64,000 nucleotides of DNA from Prostheceraeus crozeri. Its lineage: Eukaryota > Platyhelminthes > Polycladida > Euryleptidae. Position numbers and translations under genes: made by a program. The stretch covers positions 558,001 to 622,000 of the forward strand of contig CAJQUW010007784.1 of NCBI GenBank assembly GCA_907163375.1. Reading direction: 5' to 3'. Position 1 is the stretch's first letter; every line of letters starts with the position of its first letter. Below, piece after piece: positions 16,390-28,505 of the stretch. Under the pieces are notes generated by a model. The model was given only the letters and a program-made list of their open reading frames with translations, was not told where the DNA came from and did no database searches.

Positions 16390-19268
16390 CATTTTTGAAT
16401 TATTCAGTGTCCATAGCAGACGTCGTTCTTCGTTTCTCCGTTCTCCGGTTCATATTACAATTCTGAAGTGAGTTTCATTGTCATGTTGTGCTACTTTATA
16501 GGATATTTGGGAGTAGGAACATCATTAAGTTCTTATAACCAAATAGCTTTAAATATAGAAGTCTGGGCTTCAGGATAGGAACACTTTATGTTACATTATT
16601 AACCATGTTTTCATTTATTTTCTTCCTATATTAAGTCATCCAGAGGAGACACGACTGTATAAGTCTGAGTAAAAGTGCAATTGACATCCGTATTTTTAGA
16701 CATTGTTTCTAAATAAAAAGATGCTTAAACAAAAATTCAATGTCATCTGATAGCAGATGCATGAGATTCAAATTTGTTTAATCAAACTAATTTATTAACG
16801 GTTGAAATTTTCGAAAATTTTACTTTCATTCTATTATGTTTATTTCAATTTAAAAGAAATATAAATCAGCTGCTTCCATTAAGTTCAAACTTGTTTAATT
16901 AAACAAATTTTTTTAATGGCTCAAATTTTCGAAAATTTCACTTTCTTTCCATTATGTTTATTTCAATTTAAAATAAATATAAATCAGCTGCCTCCATGAA
17001 TTTCAAACTTGTTTAATTAAACAAATTTTTTAATGGTTGAAATTTTCGAAATCTCATTTTCATTCAATTATTATTTCGTAATTAAATAATGATTAATCAG
17101 CTGTTTCCAAATTTTATGTCTTTTTATGAGCAAACCCTTTGAAATGAAATTTAACTTTCGAATCTCAGTTTCCATTTCATCCATAAATTTATTTCTTCTT
17201 AAAATTTGTCTAATATTAATCTAGTACTTAATAAAGCTTTGAAGGTGGTACATAAATGATTTCTTATTTAATAAGGGATTAAATTATAATAAAAGTTTTT
17301 TATCCTCTACAGAAATGGTTCGACATGAAAGTATCGCACGGCAACGTCTCGTCTTCCATTTTTGCGAGACATGTCAACTGCCCGTTTGACATGCCAACAA
17401 AGGCGGGCACAAGGAGTGCACCTTCAGAGAAGACTGCTCCTACATCTACTGCCTTTCCTGTAGGACGTATGAAAGGAGTAATATGAAGGCTAACAGCGAT
17501 TCGGCGAAGGCCTTCATTGTTCGTCATACCCCCTGTGCTCTTGAGAATGGACGGAAAGGGATAAATTTGACTTCAAGTAATGAAAAAAGAAGTTACAACG
17601 CCTCTTTTCGAAGGACAGGCCGGTGGAAGGTGTTTTGTCCCAGGTGGACGAACCTCAACATCCTCCCAAGAAAGCCCCTAAGTCTCGCGCTCCCAAGAAA
17701 GCCCCTAAGTCCAGAGAATTTGTCGACGAGACTTTCAGCGATTTTGAGGTAAGTGATGTCAATCCTACATCCTAGCTTCAACGAATAACTGATCCACTGG
17801 GGATAGATAAAATGCTACTTCATTAAGTCAATATAACCATATGTCGTTTACACATTTCAGGGATTTGGTGATGCCCCCACCGAAGAACACAAAGGTGTTG
17901 GTGCAGAAAAAACTCATCGTTAAAGATGTGAGAATCTATTTACTTGGGTTATTATTCATATGCATAATTAAATCAATGTTGTTAAAACATTTCAGACTGA
18001 ACCACCTCAAGCGATGACAGTCGGGTTTGAAGATGGAAATGTGGTGGAAAACTTGCGAAAGGTAGCAAATTAATGTGCTTAATAGTTTCTAAGGAGAAAT
18101 CAAATATGAATTTCTTTTTTAGCTGTTTCCAAGTGTTCAATCAATCCCCGCATGCCCGAAGCTGCCTCGAGGGAATTCCCCAGGAAAAACCTCGCTTCTA
18201 GCCCCCTAAGTGTGATTGCTGTGGTCTACGCTCAGATAACAGACAACAACAACACCTTGAAAGCCTGTCTATGTCTATCTCTTTATATAAACATATTGTC
18301 ACATTTTTCCGCTGCAGGCTGTGGGATCTCTATCCCTTAAAAAGCATAGGAGCTTTTTAAGCACGCCAGCGACAACTACGTCCATTGAGGACAATGACGA
18401 GAGGCCCTACTCCATACGCGAATCATCCTCATCCGAGGATTCTGCAACATCATCCTCATCCGACGATTCTCCAACATCGTCATCCGATGATGACGATGAA
18501 TCTGTTATTAATGTAAGTATGAAGCTTGGTTAACTGCTTCAGTGTAGAATTTTCTATTAAAACATTTTGAAACTTACTTTGTTGACAATTATCCTAATAA
18601 ACAATTGTTTCCTTTCTTTACAGGAGTCCGTCATGTGTGCCTCACAGGAAGAGGTGTCCTTCAGCCACATCCGGGCATCCCCCAGCTGGAGCGTCCGCCT
18701 GCCGCTGTCCCCGATGATGACGCTTGCTCCTCCATCCCCTGTGCGTCCTCTATCGCTCACAGTTCCTTCTTGTCCGGCACCTCCGATCCCACCCCCTCCA
18801 ACGCCCGCAGCTCCTTCCTCTCCGTCACCTCCGATCCCAGCCGCAGCTCCTTCCTCCGCGACACCTCCTATCCCCGCCGCAGCTCCTGCTACAGTTCCCA
18901 AGGCCCCTCTCCCAGTGCAAGAGTATGATGTCGACCTCGACGCAACGGCGGAGGAAGACATTTACTCCAAACTACGCCGTTGCCAAGAGCGTCTGAGAGA
19001 GTCCGAGGCTCGTGAGGCTCAGCTAATAGAGGACAACAGAGGTTTGGTTCAGTCCTTACAAAATATAACTCAATCAAACCTCCTGTTGGCCTCGCAAGTG
19101 ACCAACATTCAGAGGCACGACAAAGAAACATTGGTGCACATCGAGTGCAGAGACAATGCCACTAGAAAGGTGCGTCTAACGAGGATACACGACTTGGGTG
19201 GCTGCAGTGAAAGCTGCAGCCACTTGAAGTTGTACCACAATGGTATTGTGAAATGTGTTAAGCTTTGA
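16390..19268 (+). pseudogene. Intron-bearing accessory gene of Polinton B
   Basis: A series of plausible splice sites suggests a multi-exon gene: acceptors near 17,312, 17,860, 17,995, 18,316 and 18,624 and donors near 17,751, 17,933 and 18,511. Visible coding features, in order, are a Cys/His-rich zinc-finger-like segment near 17,340-17,470, a duplicated PKKAPKS basic segment near 17,660-17,715, an acidic Ser/Asp-rich segment (18,370-18,510), a long Pro/Ala/Ser-rich linker (18,700-18,900), a short coiled coil (about 18,960-19,110) and a conserved-looking end with HIECRDNATRKVRL and GGCSESCSHLKLYHNG. It looks broken. I recognise no family; the build (zinc finger, acidic region, Pro-rich linker) would suit a nuclear regulator. 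Confidence 0.45.
16767..17115 (+). repeat. 118-bp tandem repeat, 3 copies, within a putative intron
   Basis: Units start at TTCAAA (16,767, 16,884 and 17,002), with periods of 117 and 118 bases. Each contains GAAATTTTCGAAA and an AATCAGCTG end. The copies differ by about 10-20 percent by eye, so the duplication is not recent. Confidence 0.8.
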
Positions 19269-19381
19269 CTTTTTTTCTTTGAAAAATTAATTACTGAAAA
19301 TTTTAAGTGTTTTCTCTTTACAACAGATCGGAACATATGGTATTGGCTGGTGATGACGCTGACGTCATTAGATGGTAGATG

Positions 19382-19389
19382 TATATAAG
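19382..19389 (+). promoter_or_regulatory. TATA box of the DNA polymerase gene
   Basis: Reads TATATAAG, 32 bases before the ATG at 19,421. The spacing implies a very short 5' leader. Confidence 0.6.
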
Positions 19390-19420
19390 GGCTTGCTAAT
19401 TTCAATCCTCATCAATAATC

Positions 19421-22400
19421 ATGGTTGTCTGTACCAAGTGTGGAAAAGTATTTACTCTCATAGGCAATTTGCAACGTCATGAAAAATTTTGTAAGTTAGG
19501 AAAAACGTATCAATGTAGCAAGTGTCCATATAAGACGAATAGGATAGATAATCTTAAGAGGCATAAACTTGTATGTAATAATAAACCGAATGATAGCATA
19601 ACAAAGTTAAATTCAAATAATCAAAATAGATCTACTTCTAAGCCAACAACCAGCGCTTCAACTAACATACAAAACTTTATGCAATACTGCTCTCGGTGTG
19701 GTAAAACGTATAACTCTATAAGTAGATTTCGACAGCATATGAATGTACATAATACAAATAGTGAGATAAATATGCATAATAACTATGGAACTGTTAGTCT
19801 CAGCGAAAGCGCACTCAATGGCCATGAACGTGTGTATGATATCACGCCAACAACACCTACTGTGGACATAACATCATTCTTAGAAAGCATGCGTTCCATG
19901 TTAGGGAATTTAGTGCCTGACTTACTAAGGAGCTATCAATTGCGCGGTCGTCTGATTGCACAAATTCGTTATGTCCGTTCTAATCCTCAAGAAGAAGAAA
20001 CTTTTCTCGCACACTTTACCTCATCATCCTCAAACTATATTTATGACTATGATGCTTGGTTTTAGGATCATCTAAATAGTCTAATAAATCATATTGAAGC
20101 CTTCACAAAAAAGGGTAGCAATTGGATTATAAATGATGTACAAAATATAGAGTTCAATGTAATAACAAGTCCAATACTGTCAGGTGGACAATCATTTCCT
20201 CTACCAAAGAAGTTAAAAAACTCTAAAGCTGTCATTAATGTTAATTCAAATGCAAATGATTGCTTCATATATGCAGTTTTATCAATATTGCATTATAATG
20301 AAGTACCTTATTAAAGGAATGAAGTAAAATCATATAGTAAGTGGACATCTGAGCTAAATATGGAAGGCATTTCCACACCAGTATCAATCAAAGATATTTC
20401 AAAATTTGAGAAAAATAATGATATTAAAATTAACATTCACTTTTATGAAAATGGACTCAAAGGTGTTCGTTACAATAGTAACTTTACTGGTAGGCAAACG
20501 GTTAATATTTTGCTAATTCTAAACAATGGAGCAGCACACTATTGTGGAATTCCAAAGCTGTCAAGATTGTATAGGAGAACTTTAAAAAGACATAAATACT
20601 TCTGCGAAAGATGCACTCAGTCATTCACATATAAGACAACACTAGAACGACACTTCCAGTTTTGCATTCGAGGAAAAGCACAAATAGAAAAAATGCCATC
20701 GGATCTAAAAGTACTAACAAGTAGCATGGAATATCAACTAAGTCCTCCTTTAGTAATTTATGCAGATATAGAGTGCTACATTGATAATAAAATACATAAA
20801 CCTGCGGCCATTGGAGCTTATCATGTCTGGCATAATGCCCTTCAATCGAAATTTGAAAACAAGTATTACCTCTTTGAAGAGAAAATTGCACAATTAGTTT
20901 CTTGCACCACTTAGAAACTGTAGCCAAAGACCTATATGACAACCAATATGCAACAACTAGGCACCCAATGACACTGTCAGTGGATGAAAAAGCAAGCCAT
21001 GAGAATGCAGAATGTTGCAACAAATGTAAATCGAAATTCAGCGATGAAGTCATAAAAGTTCGCGATCATGATCATATCACCGGACGATATAGGCAAACAT
21101 TATGTAGGAAATGCAATCTCCGGTTAAGACTTAACAGACGGGAGCTCCCCATATTTTTCCACAATTTTAAAAATTATGATAGTCACATCGTTTGCTATAA
21201 AGCGATTGGAAGAATGAAATGTTGGAAATTAGATGTTGTAGCAGCAACTGCTGAAAAATATATACCTTTATCCCCCAGTGTCCCTGTAAATGAATACAAA
21301 GGGAAGACAGTATACTTTAAACTAAAATTCTTAGACTCATATCAATTTCTAAGTGCATCCTTGAGTGAATTAGCCAAGGGCTTGCAAACGTATGAGCATG
21401 TAGAGACATTAAGGGTAGAATTTCCACAATTAAGTGATAATGTTTTATATCAGAAGGGAGTGTTTCCATATTCATACTTCAAAACCTTAAACACGTTGAC
21501 GGGAGACTGTCTACCACCACAATTTGAATTCTATAATGATCTTACTCGTGAGCACTGTTCCGATAGTGAATATGAACACGCTAACAAGGCATGGATTGAA
21601 TTTAATTGTAGCACATTTGGTGATTACATGCTGGCATATCTGAAGTTAGATGTTTTATTGTTGGCAGACATATTTGAAGTGTTTAGAGCATTGAGTCAAC
21701 GTGAGGATGAAGTCGACCCTGTACATTTTGTCAGTCTCCCACATCTTCGCTTTCTTTACCTCAGCACTAAATTTCTCTTCCAATGATCCCCAACACTACA
21801 TACAAGATGAAAATATGTACAATCTATTTGAACGAGGAATTAGAGGGGGTATGACTTTCACCAACATTCACCGAGCGCGTGCACGCATTGAAGAATTAGG
21901 AAATAATACACATGAAAGTCGACATTTGACCTACTTAGATGTTAATAACCTTTACGGTTCTTCACTCAGTAGGAATCTACCCCACTCAAATTTCAAATGG
22001 TTGAATGAAAGTGAATTAGATAATTTTTTAAATGAAGAAAATGTTCAAAATATAGATGATGATGGTGAAATCGGCTACATTTTTGATTTAGATTTAGAGT
22101 ATCCTGCAGCCATTCATGATGACACTGCCGATTTCCCATTAGCTCCAGAAATGCAGATGATTGAAAAGAGAATGTTTTCACACTATATGAAAAATCTATA
22201 TGAAAAAGTAAGACCAAATACACATTTTTCTTCTATCAAGAAACTTCTGCTCCATCAATTTGATAGGGAAAATTATGTAGTCCACTGCTCAATTTTAAAA
22301 TTTTACTTGACCATGGGCATGAGAATCAAGAAGATTCATAGTGGCATAAAATTCACACAAAAGCCCTGGTTAAAAACATACATTGATATGAACTCTCAAA

Positions 22401-23281
22401 AGAGGGCTCAATCAAACACTGACTTCGAAAAGTCATTCTGCAAATTGAAAACTAATTCTTTATATGGTAAAACAATGGAAAATGTAAGGAGAAGGAAAAA
22501 ATTTAAACTAGTCAACAATGAGAAACAACTACTGAAATTGTCAAATCATCCTCTCTATGTTCAACACAAAATATTTGATGAAGATCTGGTTGGTATGGAA
22601 ATGTACAAACCTTCAATAGTTTTAAATAAATTAATATATGTTGGTCAAGCAGTACTTGACTATAGTAAGTTGGAAATGTATCAATTATATTACAATGATC
22701 TAAAAGGGTGTCCACTGATAAATAGAACGCGGTTTTGCGGACGTGATACCGACAGTTTCTTCCTATGTTTATACACATCACCATCTGTCCGTCTGGAAGA
22801 TATACTTCCATACTTCGGTGAAAAGTTTGACTCTTCAAACTATGACAGTCATCACCGACTATACTCAACTACAAACAAAGCTAGATTAGGTTGTTTTAAG
22901 GATGAGTCTGCTGGAAAGTTGCTTGAGAAAATGATCCTACTAAAACCCAAAATGTATTCAATGAAATATCTAGACTCTACGAATCATAGCATCAAACGTG
23001 CAAAAGGAATTCAGAGAGCAGCAGTTAAAAAATTGAAACATAATGACCATAGGAGTGTCTATTATAGTGAGAATGATACAACTGAAGATATGACAATTAT
23101 AAATTCAAAAAATCACATAGTTAGCACAAAATCATTTAGGAAGCGAGGTCTTTCACTTTGGGAGGATAAGCGCTGTTGGCTGGATAAAAATTTATCATTA
23201 CCATATGGACACTACAGCCTAGGTCTTCCCCCACCGTCGAAGAGAAGGAGATGCCTTCCTGTCACAGGTGATGTAGAATAA
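19421..23281 (+). pseudogene. Protein-primed family B DNA polymerase with zinc fingers (broken), Polinton B
   Basis: The span has the usual domains of a Polinton polymerase in order. At the start are C2H2-type fingers (CTKCGKVFTLIGNLQRH, CSRCGKTYNSISRFRQH). Then comes the Polinton-specific segment with LPKKLKNSKAVIN, and another finger. The exonuclease site YADIEC is near 20,758. A Cys-rich endonuclease VII-like module (CCNKCKSKF, VRDHDHITGRYR, CRKCN) is at about 21,010-21,120. Exo motif FFHNFKNYDSH and YLKLDVLLLADIFE follow. The polymerase motifs are DVNNLYG (about 21,940), TNSLYGKT (about 22,451) and RDTDSF (about 22,742). It would copy the element from protein-primed ends. The gene is broken in several places. 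Confidence 0.9.
21010..21125 (+). other. Endonuclease VII-like (HNH/treble-clef) module inside the polymerase
   Basis: Two Cys pairs (CCNKC and CRKCN) flank VRDHDHITGRYR, the signature of recombination endonuclease VII-like modules. These are known to sit between the exonuclease motifs of many Polinton-type polymerases. It may process branched or terminal DNA; its role in Polintons is not established to my knowledge. Confidence 0.7.
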
Positions 23282-23639
23282 GTCTAAATTAAGAAAAACA
23301 AACAATACAATATTCCACTTGTAATAGATCTTGCGATTGCTGCATCTTCCGACATGTAGCAACACTTACTAATACATAAGTAGTCTTACTAAAATTGAAA
23401 TTTCTACATCTTTCCGATATGTAGAAATGATTACTAATAAATAGGTAGTCCTAATGTAAATGAATATGTGAAGAATTTGTACTCAACATCATTCCGATAT
23501 GTTGAGCTAATAAAATAACAAACTTTAGGCAAACATTAAACCTAAATTTGAAACATAGCTTTCGGAACATGCCTCATTAAATTAGAACATGGAAACTTAG
23601 TGACGTTCAAAACGTTCACATAACAAATTCTAAAAGAAT

Positions 23640-23990
23640 AGCATTTCGTCATTCAATAGCAAATAGTGATCGAAAACATCGTGGCGTTTGTATTAGTATT
23701 GACTCATTGCCTTCACTGAAAGACTTTGCGGATCTCATTGACAACCATAAGACTCGGATCAAGATTCCTCTCGATGACAAGGTATGGATAAAGTGTGATT
23801 CATCAGTCAAACTATACGTCTGTTCATCAAAACGGGAAGATGTTGAACATCGATTTTTTCGTTTCAGTGACGTCACATGGGAAACCTTTACAAGGGAGAT
23901 ACTACCACAGATAACGTCATTCATTAAAGATGGAGGACATCAAACGGTTGGAAGTTGTAAATCGGATGTTAACTACAAAAGCGAAGTCAA
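23640..23990 (+). pseudogene. PC4-like cofactor (Polinton B)
   Basis: The stretch contains DKVWIKCDSSVKLYVCSS followed by FFRFSDVTWETFTREILPQ and TSFI, matching the second half of both Polinton A PC4-like proteins (VWLQHYRNEIQICLSH, then F-x-W-E-K-Y then the basic helix). It lies directly before the TBP-like gene, as in Polinton A. There is no proper ATG at its beginning, only open frame from a TTG, so it is probably broken. The PC4 assignment is by pattern. Confidence 0.45.
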
Positions 23991-24499
23991 AACTCAATCT
24001 ACAAGAGATCGAGAGGAATATACCCAACCGAAAACAATGGTTACTGATAAAACGCAAATTGAAGCCGACAACGAGCTTACATGTTGGAAGACCCTCAATG
24101 TTAACATGTAGGATTCAGAGGAAGGATAAATCTCTCACTATCCTATTCTTTCCAAGTGGAACAATCCAATGTATTGGAAGGGTCATGGAGGGTGATCTCT
24201 GATATCTACACTTTACTTTGGAACATTTACTTGGTGATTCATTATCTGATTGGGAAGTGAAGACAATGACCGTGTTATGTGAATTACACTATCACTATGA
24301 CTTCCGTAAAGTTACATCATCACATAATCTAACTTATGAAGTGGAGTTATTTCCAGCAGCTCAATTGACTAACTGGCATCCATATCATGTTCATGTGTTC
24401 CATAATGGAAAAATTGTGATAACCGGCATCAAAGACATAAGTGATGTACCTCCCATCATATGTGATTTGAAAAAACGTTTCATGAAAACCAAATTGTAG
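23930..24499 (+). pseudogene. TBP-like protein (Polinton B), broken
   Basis: The same two-lobed layout as in Polinton A is visible. The first part has EVVNRML, KLNLQEIERNI and LTILFFPSGTIQCIGRV; the second has LTYEVELFPAAQLTNW and VHVFHNGKIVITGIKD, corresponding to the TBP blocks YEPELFPG and FVSGKVVLTGAK. Sequence identity to the Polinton A copy is modest, yet the TBP-diagnostic blocks are the conserved ones, which argues for selection on the fold. It is convergent with the protease gene. The gene is broken. Confidence 0.75.
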
Positions 24500-24606
24500 A
24501 TTTTGTATATATGTGAATAGATAATGAAATATGAATATGTTTTTGTTTTCCTTATAAACCCTTGTTTTGGAAAAAAGAGAGCAAGTTAATGATACAACAT
24601 AAAACT

Positions 24607-25071
24607 TTATTTCAAAACTGTTTGGACATATTTAGTAAGAATTACATCATTTTTATCACAGTTTTTTGAAAATAGTTCTAAAGCACTTTTACAGTTATTT
24701 TTCAATGGTCTCTCGTTGACAAAATAGAGTACAAAGCCACCGCACATTAGAGATGTATTACTTTGAAGTGGGAACGATGTCACTTTCCTAACAGTCCAGG
24801 AGAGCCTGTTCATCCATAATGCGATATCATGTAAACGAGGTTGATTAAGAGAGTCAAAATATTCGGCAACTTTATATCGATTGATGTATGCAGCAATCCA
24901 ATGTTTTCCGGGAAGCTTGTTGGTATCCGTATTGATGATAAGCGAACAAGGATAGAAAGGAATTGAATCAGGTAAATTATCTCTAGAAAAGACATTGAGA
25001 AATATTGTCTTGGAGTAGGGATGAGCTTTCCTCATTTTCCTCAAGATTTCTATGTTGCTTAAGTTACTCAT
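24607..25071 (-). CDS. Adenain/Ulp1-type cysteine protease (Polinton B)
   Basis: A whole 154-residue frame. GKHWIAAYI carries the catalytic His (about residue 57), AEYFDSLNQP the acidic residue (about 74), and FPLQSNTSLMCGGFVLYF the oxyanion Gln and catalytic Cys (about 103-112). The order H-D-Q-C matches adenovirus protease and Ulp1 (clan CE). The expected job is capsid maturation. It is the last gene of the leftward row and meets the TBP-like gene head-on. Confidence 0.85.
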   Translation of the reverse strand: MSNLSNIEILRKMRKAHPYSKTIFLNVFSRDNLPDSIPFYPCSLIINTDTNKLPGKHWIAAYINRYKVAEYFDSLNQPRLHDIALWMNRLSWTVRKVTSFPLQSNTSLMCGGFVLYFVNERPLKNNCKSALELFSKNCDKNDVILTKYVQTVLK

Positions 25072-25074
25072 CTC

Positions 25075-26351
25075 TGATAGCTGACAGTCACGTCTCTCAT
25101 TCTTGTTATCTCAACTTAGCTATCATAGATAGCATAAATGAGACAAGTAATTGTTTTCTTCAAAGGTGACTCAAATGATACCTCCAGTCGTAGATTTCCA
25201 GGCTTTGTAACTCCTACGCTTTCACCACCTAGATCTGGATCTGCTGTCAGGTTGTACATAATGAAGAAGTAGCCATTCTTGTACATATCCATTGTAATTC
25301 CATTTCAATCATCTGTATTAAACATGTTGAGGTCGGTGAAAGTAGAACCATATTCACGTGCGAATTTACCATCTTTGAAATTAGGCTCATATGCTTTGCA
25401 AGATACAAATTTCCCATCCTGATAGAGTGCTAGTTTGCTAACATTAAAGTGTTGGAAATTGAATGGATTCTTTTCAAAAGCACCAATGAATGCCTCATTT
25501 TCCACAAATGTGATAAACACCGCCTTTGGCATTGCAGTGGGAAAAAGATTTGGGTAGGCATGTGAGGATGATCCTGCATCAATTGTGAAGTTTGTCAACA
25601 CACTGTGATTAACTGGATATATTGCATTGTTTTTCCTCAATCCTGTCGCATGTTCGTTGATGACTGACGGGTTCATTGTTACTCGCTTTACATTGAGCAT
25701 GGCATTACTTATGTTGACTTGATAGTTTGTAGCTCCAAAAGCCATTAACGCGAACTCAGGATTTGCAGGAATAAATTTTATTTGCATTTTAACCTGTGAT
25801 AGCAGATATCTAGATTGACGAAAGAAATCAAATTAGACGGGTCCTTTCAAGTATAATTCCTTTGAATCCGCTGTTAAATCCATTCGTCTTTTCAACCCTG
25901 TATTTGAGACATCATCAAATTTCCCTTGCTGATCATCATACCACCCAGAAACTTGCAAGTGTGACTGTTTAGCTTGCTTTTGAAATTGAGTCATTGCATG
26001 TATATATGCTCCATATGGATATGCTCGATCCCCTCCTTCAATCTGTTTGTCATTCAATATTAGATACACATCTGAGAAAAGACTGGCAATAGGAAGATTT
26101 GCTAATCCCACTTTATCCTTGGATGAATCGATATTTGTACCATCAGTCTTCTTAATTTGTATACACAACTCTAAATCAATGGATTGACAGTCAATATAAT
26201 CTTGAGGATTGGCAGGTATATCAAACTGAATAGGCTGCTGGTTACCATCGATATTTGTTGTGGGGACTATGTCTACAATTGTTGAGGAGATGATGTCTGT
26301 CTGATGAGGGGGAGAATCGAAGAAACACAAAGCCGAATTGATACTCTGCAT
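25075..26351 (-). pseudogene. Putative major capsid protein, F54H12.2 type (Polinton B), broken
   Basis: It has QTDIISSTIVDIVPTT, IQFDIPANPQDYID, VGLANLPIASLFSDVYLILN and QIEGG near the N-terminus. Further on come ATNYQVNISNAMLNVKRVTM, NNAIYPVNHSVLTNFTI and KNPFNFQHFNVSKLALYQDG, each of which parallels the whole Polinton A gene. The gene is broken. It lies between protease and core-like genes as in Polinton A. Confidence 0.72.
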
Positions 26352-26361
26352 CGTATTAGCT

Positions 26362-26844
26362 TTACAAATATGTTGTCTTCCTTCGTTTTGACTTGTTTCT
26401 AGTCGCTGTGGAATTTCGTTTGCGCTTTCTTGTTTTCACTCGACGTCTAGATTTAGAACGTGCTGCTCTAGTCGGCTTTTTACTTTTCCTGCGTCTTTGC
26501 TCAGTAACTCGACCGGATCCAACTTGTCTTGACTTCCTACGCTTCTTCCGAACTGTACGTCTCGTCTTTGTTAAATCATCTAATGCGTCTATGGCAGATT
26601 GCTGCGCGCGCATTTTCATAGATTCACCGATATCCTCACCTTGAAGCGCATCAGCTGCAACATTTGCACCAAAATTTAAAGCCCTGCTTCCAACACGCTT
26701 CATGATTGGTACGCCATACTTTTTGAGTGTTGGAAGAACCATACGTCTTAGTGCACCAAATATGCCTCCTCCAACTTGTCGTCTACCTCCAACAAACACG
26801 GGATAACCGCTCTGATATGATGGTCTACTGTAAATGCCTGTCAC
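26362..26844 (-). CDS. Basic core/pVI-like protein (Polinton B)
   Basis: A whole 160-residue frame with YSRPSYQSGYPVFVGGRRQ, then GGGIFGALRRMVLPTLKKYG (likely amphipathic helix), ALNFGANVAADALQGEDIG, then a long Lys/Arg tail (KSRRRVKTRKRKRN). It is homologous to the Polinton A gene at 5,188-5,643 and placed identically. A role in DNA condensation or membrane passage is inferred from resemblance to adenovirus core/pVI proteins. Confidence 0.68.
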   Translation of the reverse strand: MTGIYSRPSYQSGYPVFVGGRRQVGGGIFGALRRMVLPTLKKYGVPIMKRVGSRALNFGANVAADALQGEDIGESMKMRAQQSAIDALDDLTKTRRTVRKKRRKSRQVGSGRVTEQRRRKSKKPTRAARSKSRRRVKTRKRKRNSTATRNKSKRRKTTYL

Positions 26845-26887
26845 TATGACTATTGAATAACTATGGAAGTCACATTAGCGTAAAGCC

Positions 26888-28492
26888 TTATTCTCGTGAC
26901 CTAATGTGTAGGGTCAAAACAGTAACACCACCACAGAACGGTACTACTTCTCCTGCGTCATCATGAATTGATATGTAAATTCTATTGATGAAATTTCGGC
27001 TGATTGGTAGATACATTGTGTTAAAAAATTCTCGATTGATTAGTTGCTTCCTTACGGATGAGAGAGGAAATGTGCGCAGAAGTGGGGCCTCAATGTCGCC
27101 AACCCTTGTATATTCAGTAATGTTACAATAGACGTATAAGTTACTTATATCACGCTCTAGTGATGGGGCTGTATCGCCTATTGATGTGCCTTCATAAATA
27201 GTTGATTTTGAGAATCCCAATGTGGTCGTTAACACGCTATCCAGCTTGATAAGAGAGTTCTTCCCTACCTTTAGAATCATGCGTTTCTTATGTGGGTCAT
27301 AAGAAAAGTGATATTCATCTGCATCAAGGTAATCTACACCAAACTCATTTAACTTTGTACACAATTCAGATGGCGCTTTCAAGCTTTCAATGTTCAAATT
27401 AACTCTTTTTACAAGTTCACTGGAAGTAGACAATTCATCACCCAATATGTCTTCGCTGTATACGTGGATATCCTATGAAGCATTTGTTGATGCTTTGAGT
27501 TTAGAAGAGGACAATTGAACCTTGAATGTATCATTTAATTCTGTCAACCAAGGTGCGCTTTCAAGGCCCTTAAACATCCCAATCATTTCAGATCCGAATT
27601 CAATAACAGCGGACTCAGACTTTTCCAATGGTGTCTTTTTAGTAAAAACAATAAATTCTGCCTCCGTTTCAACAGTAAATAAAGTTACTTTCTCTTTCTT
27701 ATATTCACAAGTCATTAACGTTTCTGGCACTGATCCTTGAAACTTTCTTGCAAAGTCTTCAACACTTCTAATGACCTCAAATTTATTTTTTACTCGGATG
27801 CTCCTTTTTTGTAATGCATACAATGGCCCAATTCTACATTGAAAATCAGTGACTTTCCTCTCCGAATTCCACCCACGTCCATTGTACCAATACCTTGATG
27901 AGAAAGTTGTTCTGGAATACCCAAAAGTATGACTCAAATCCTTACCTAATACAAGAAGAACATGCTTCCCTTCCTTCATCAATTTTGTTGACCCCTTTAT
28001 GACTGGTTTGTAGAATTTATTCAAAGTCAGCTTGAAGAGATCATTTATTCGTTCAAACATTCTACCGATTTCCTTTTCTGTATCTTGCAAGCTCATTGTG
28101 AGAACCTTAGAATCAAAAGTTGACGTTGCAAATGCCTTTTGAATTTTAATCATGTTTTGGACAGATGGTAAAGATGTTGAAAAAGGATGTAAAGTTAGAT
28201 GATGAAAAGCCCATGTACCATGTAGACTATTTTGAAATATGCGAAAGCAATCATCCTTCTCTCGCACTTCTTTATGTAATTCAAAATAGTTGTTCTTTAG
28301 CAAACTGATATCGTTGTAATAAGTAATTTCAGTTAGAGCAACTTCATGGGGTCCATACAGAGTAATTGGATTAGCGAATTCAACAGAGTATAGAGATGGT
28401 TTGTTACTTGGGAATATCTTGGGGTTGCTATTGCTTGGAAGAATGATGTTGAAGTTAGTAGACATGTTAAACTCATATATGGAAGAAGTCAC
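26888..28492 (-). pseudogene. Structural-type protein (Polinton B), broken
   Basis: The N-terminal ILPSNSNPKIFPSNKPSLYSV pattern and YGPHEVALTEI stretch match copies a and b in Polinton A; the C-terminal part has RVGDIEAPLLRTFP and FFNTMYLPISRNFINRIYI. Position differs: here it lies between core-like gene and integrase, while in Polinton A both copies lie beyond the TBP-like gene. The gene is broken. Confidence 0.7.
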
Positions 28493-28505
28493 ATGCTATA
28501 TTAGC

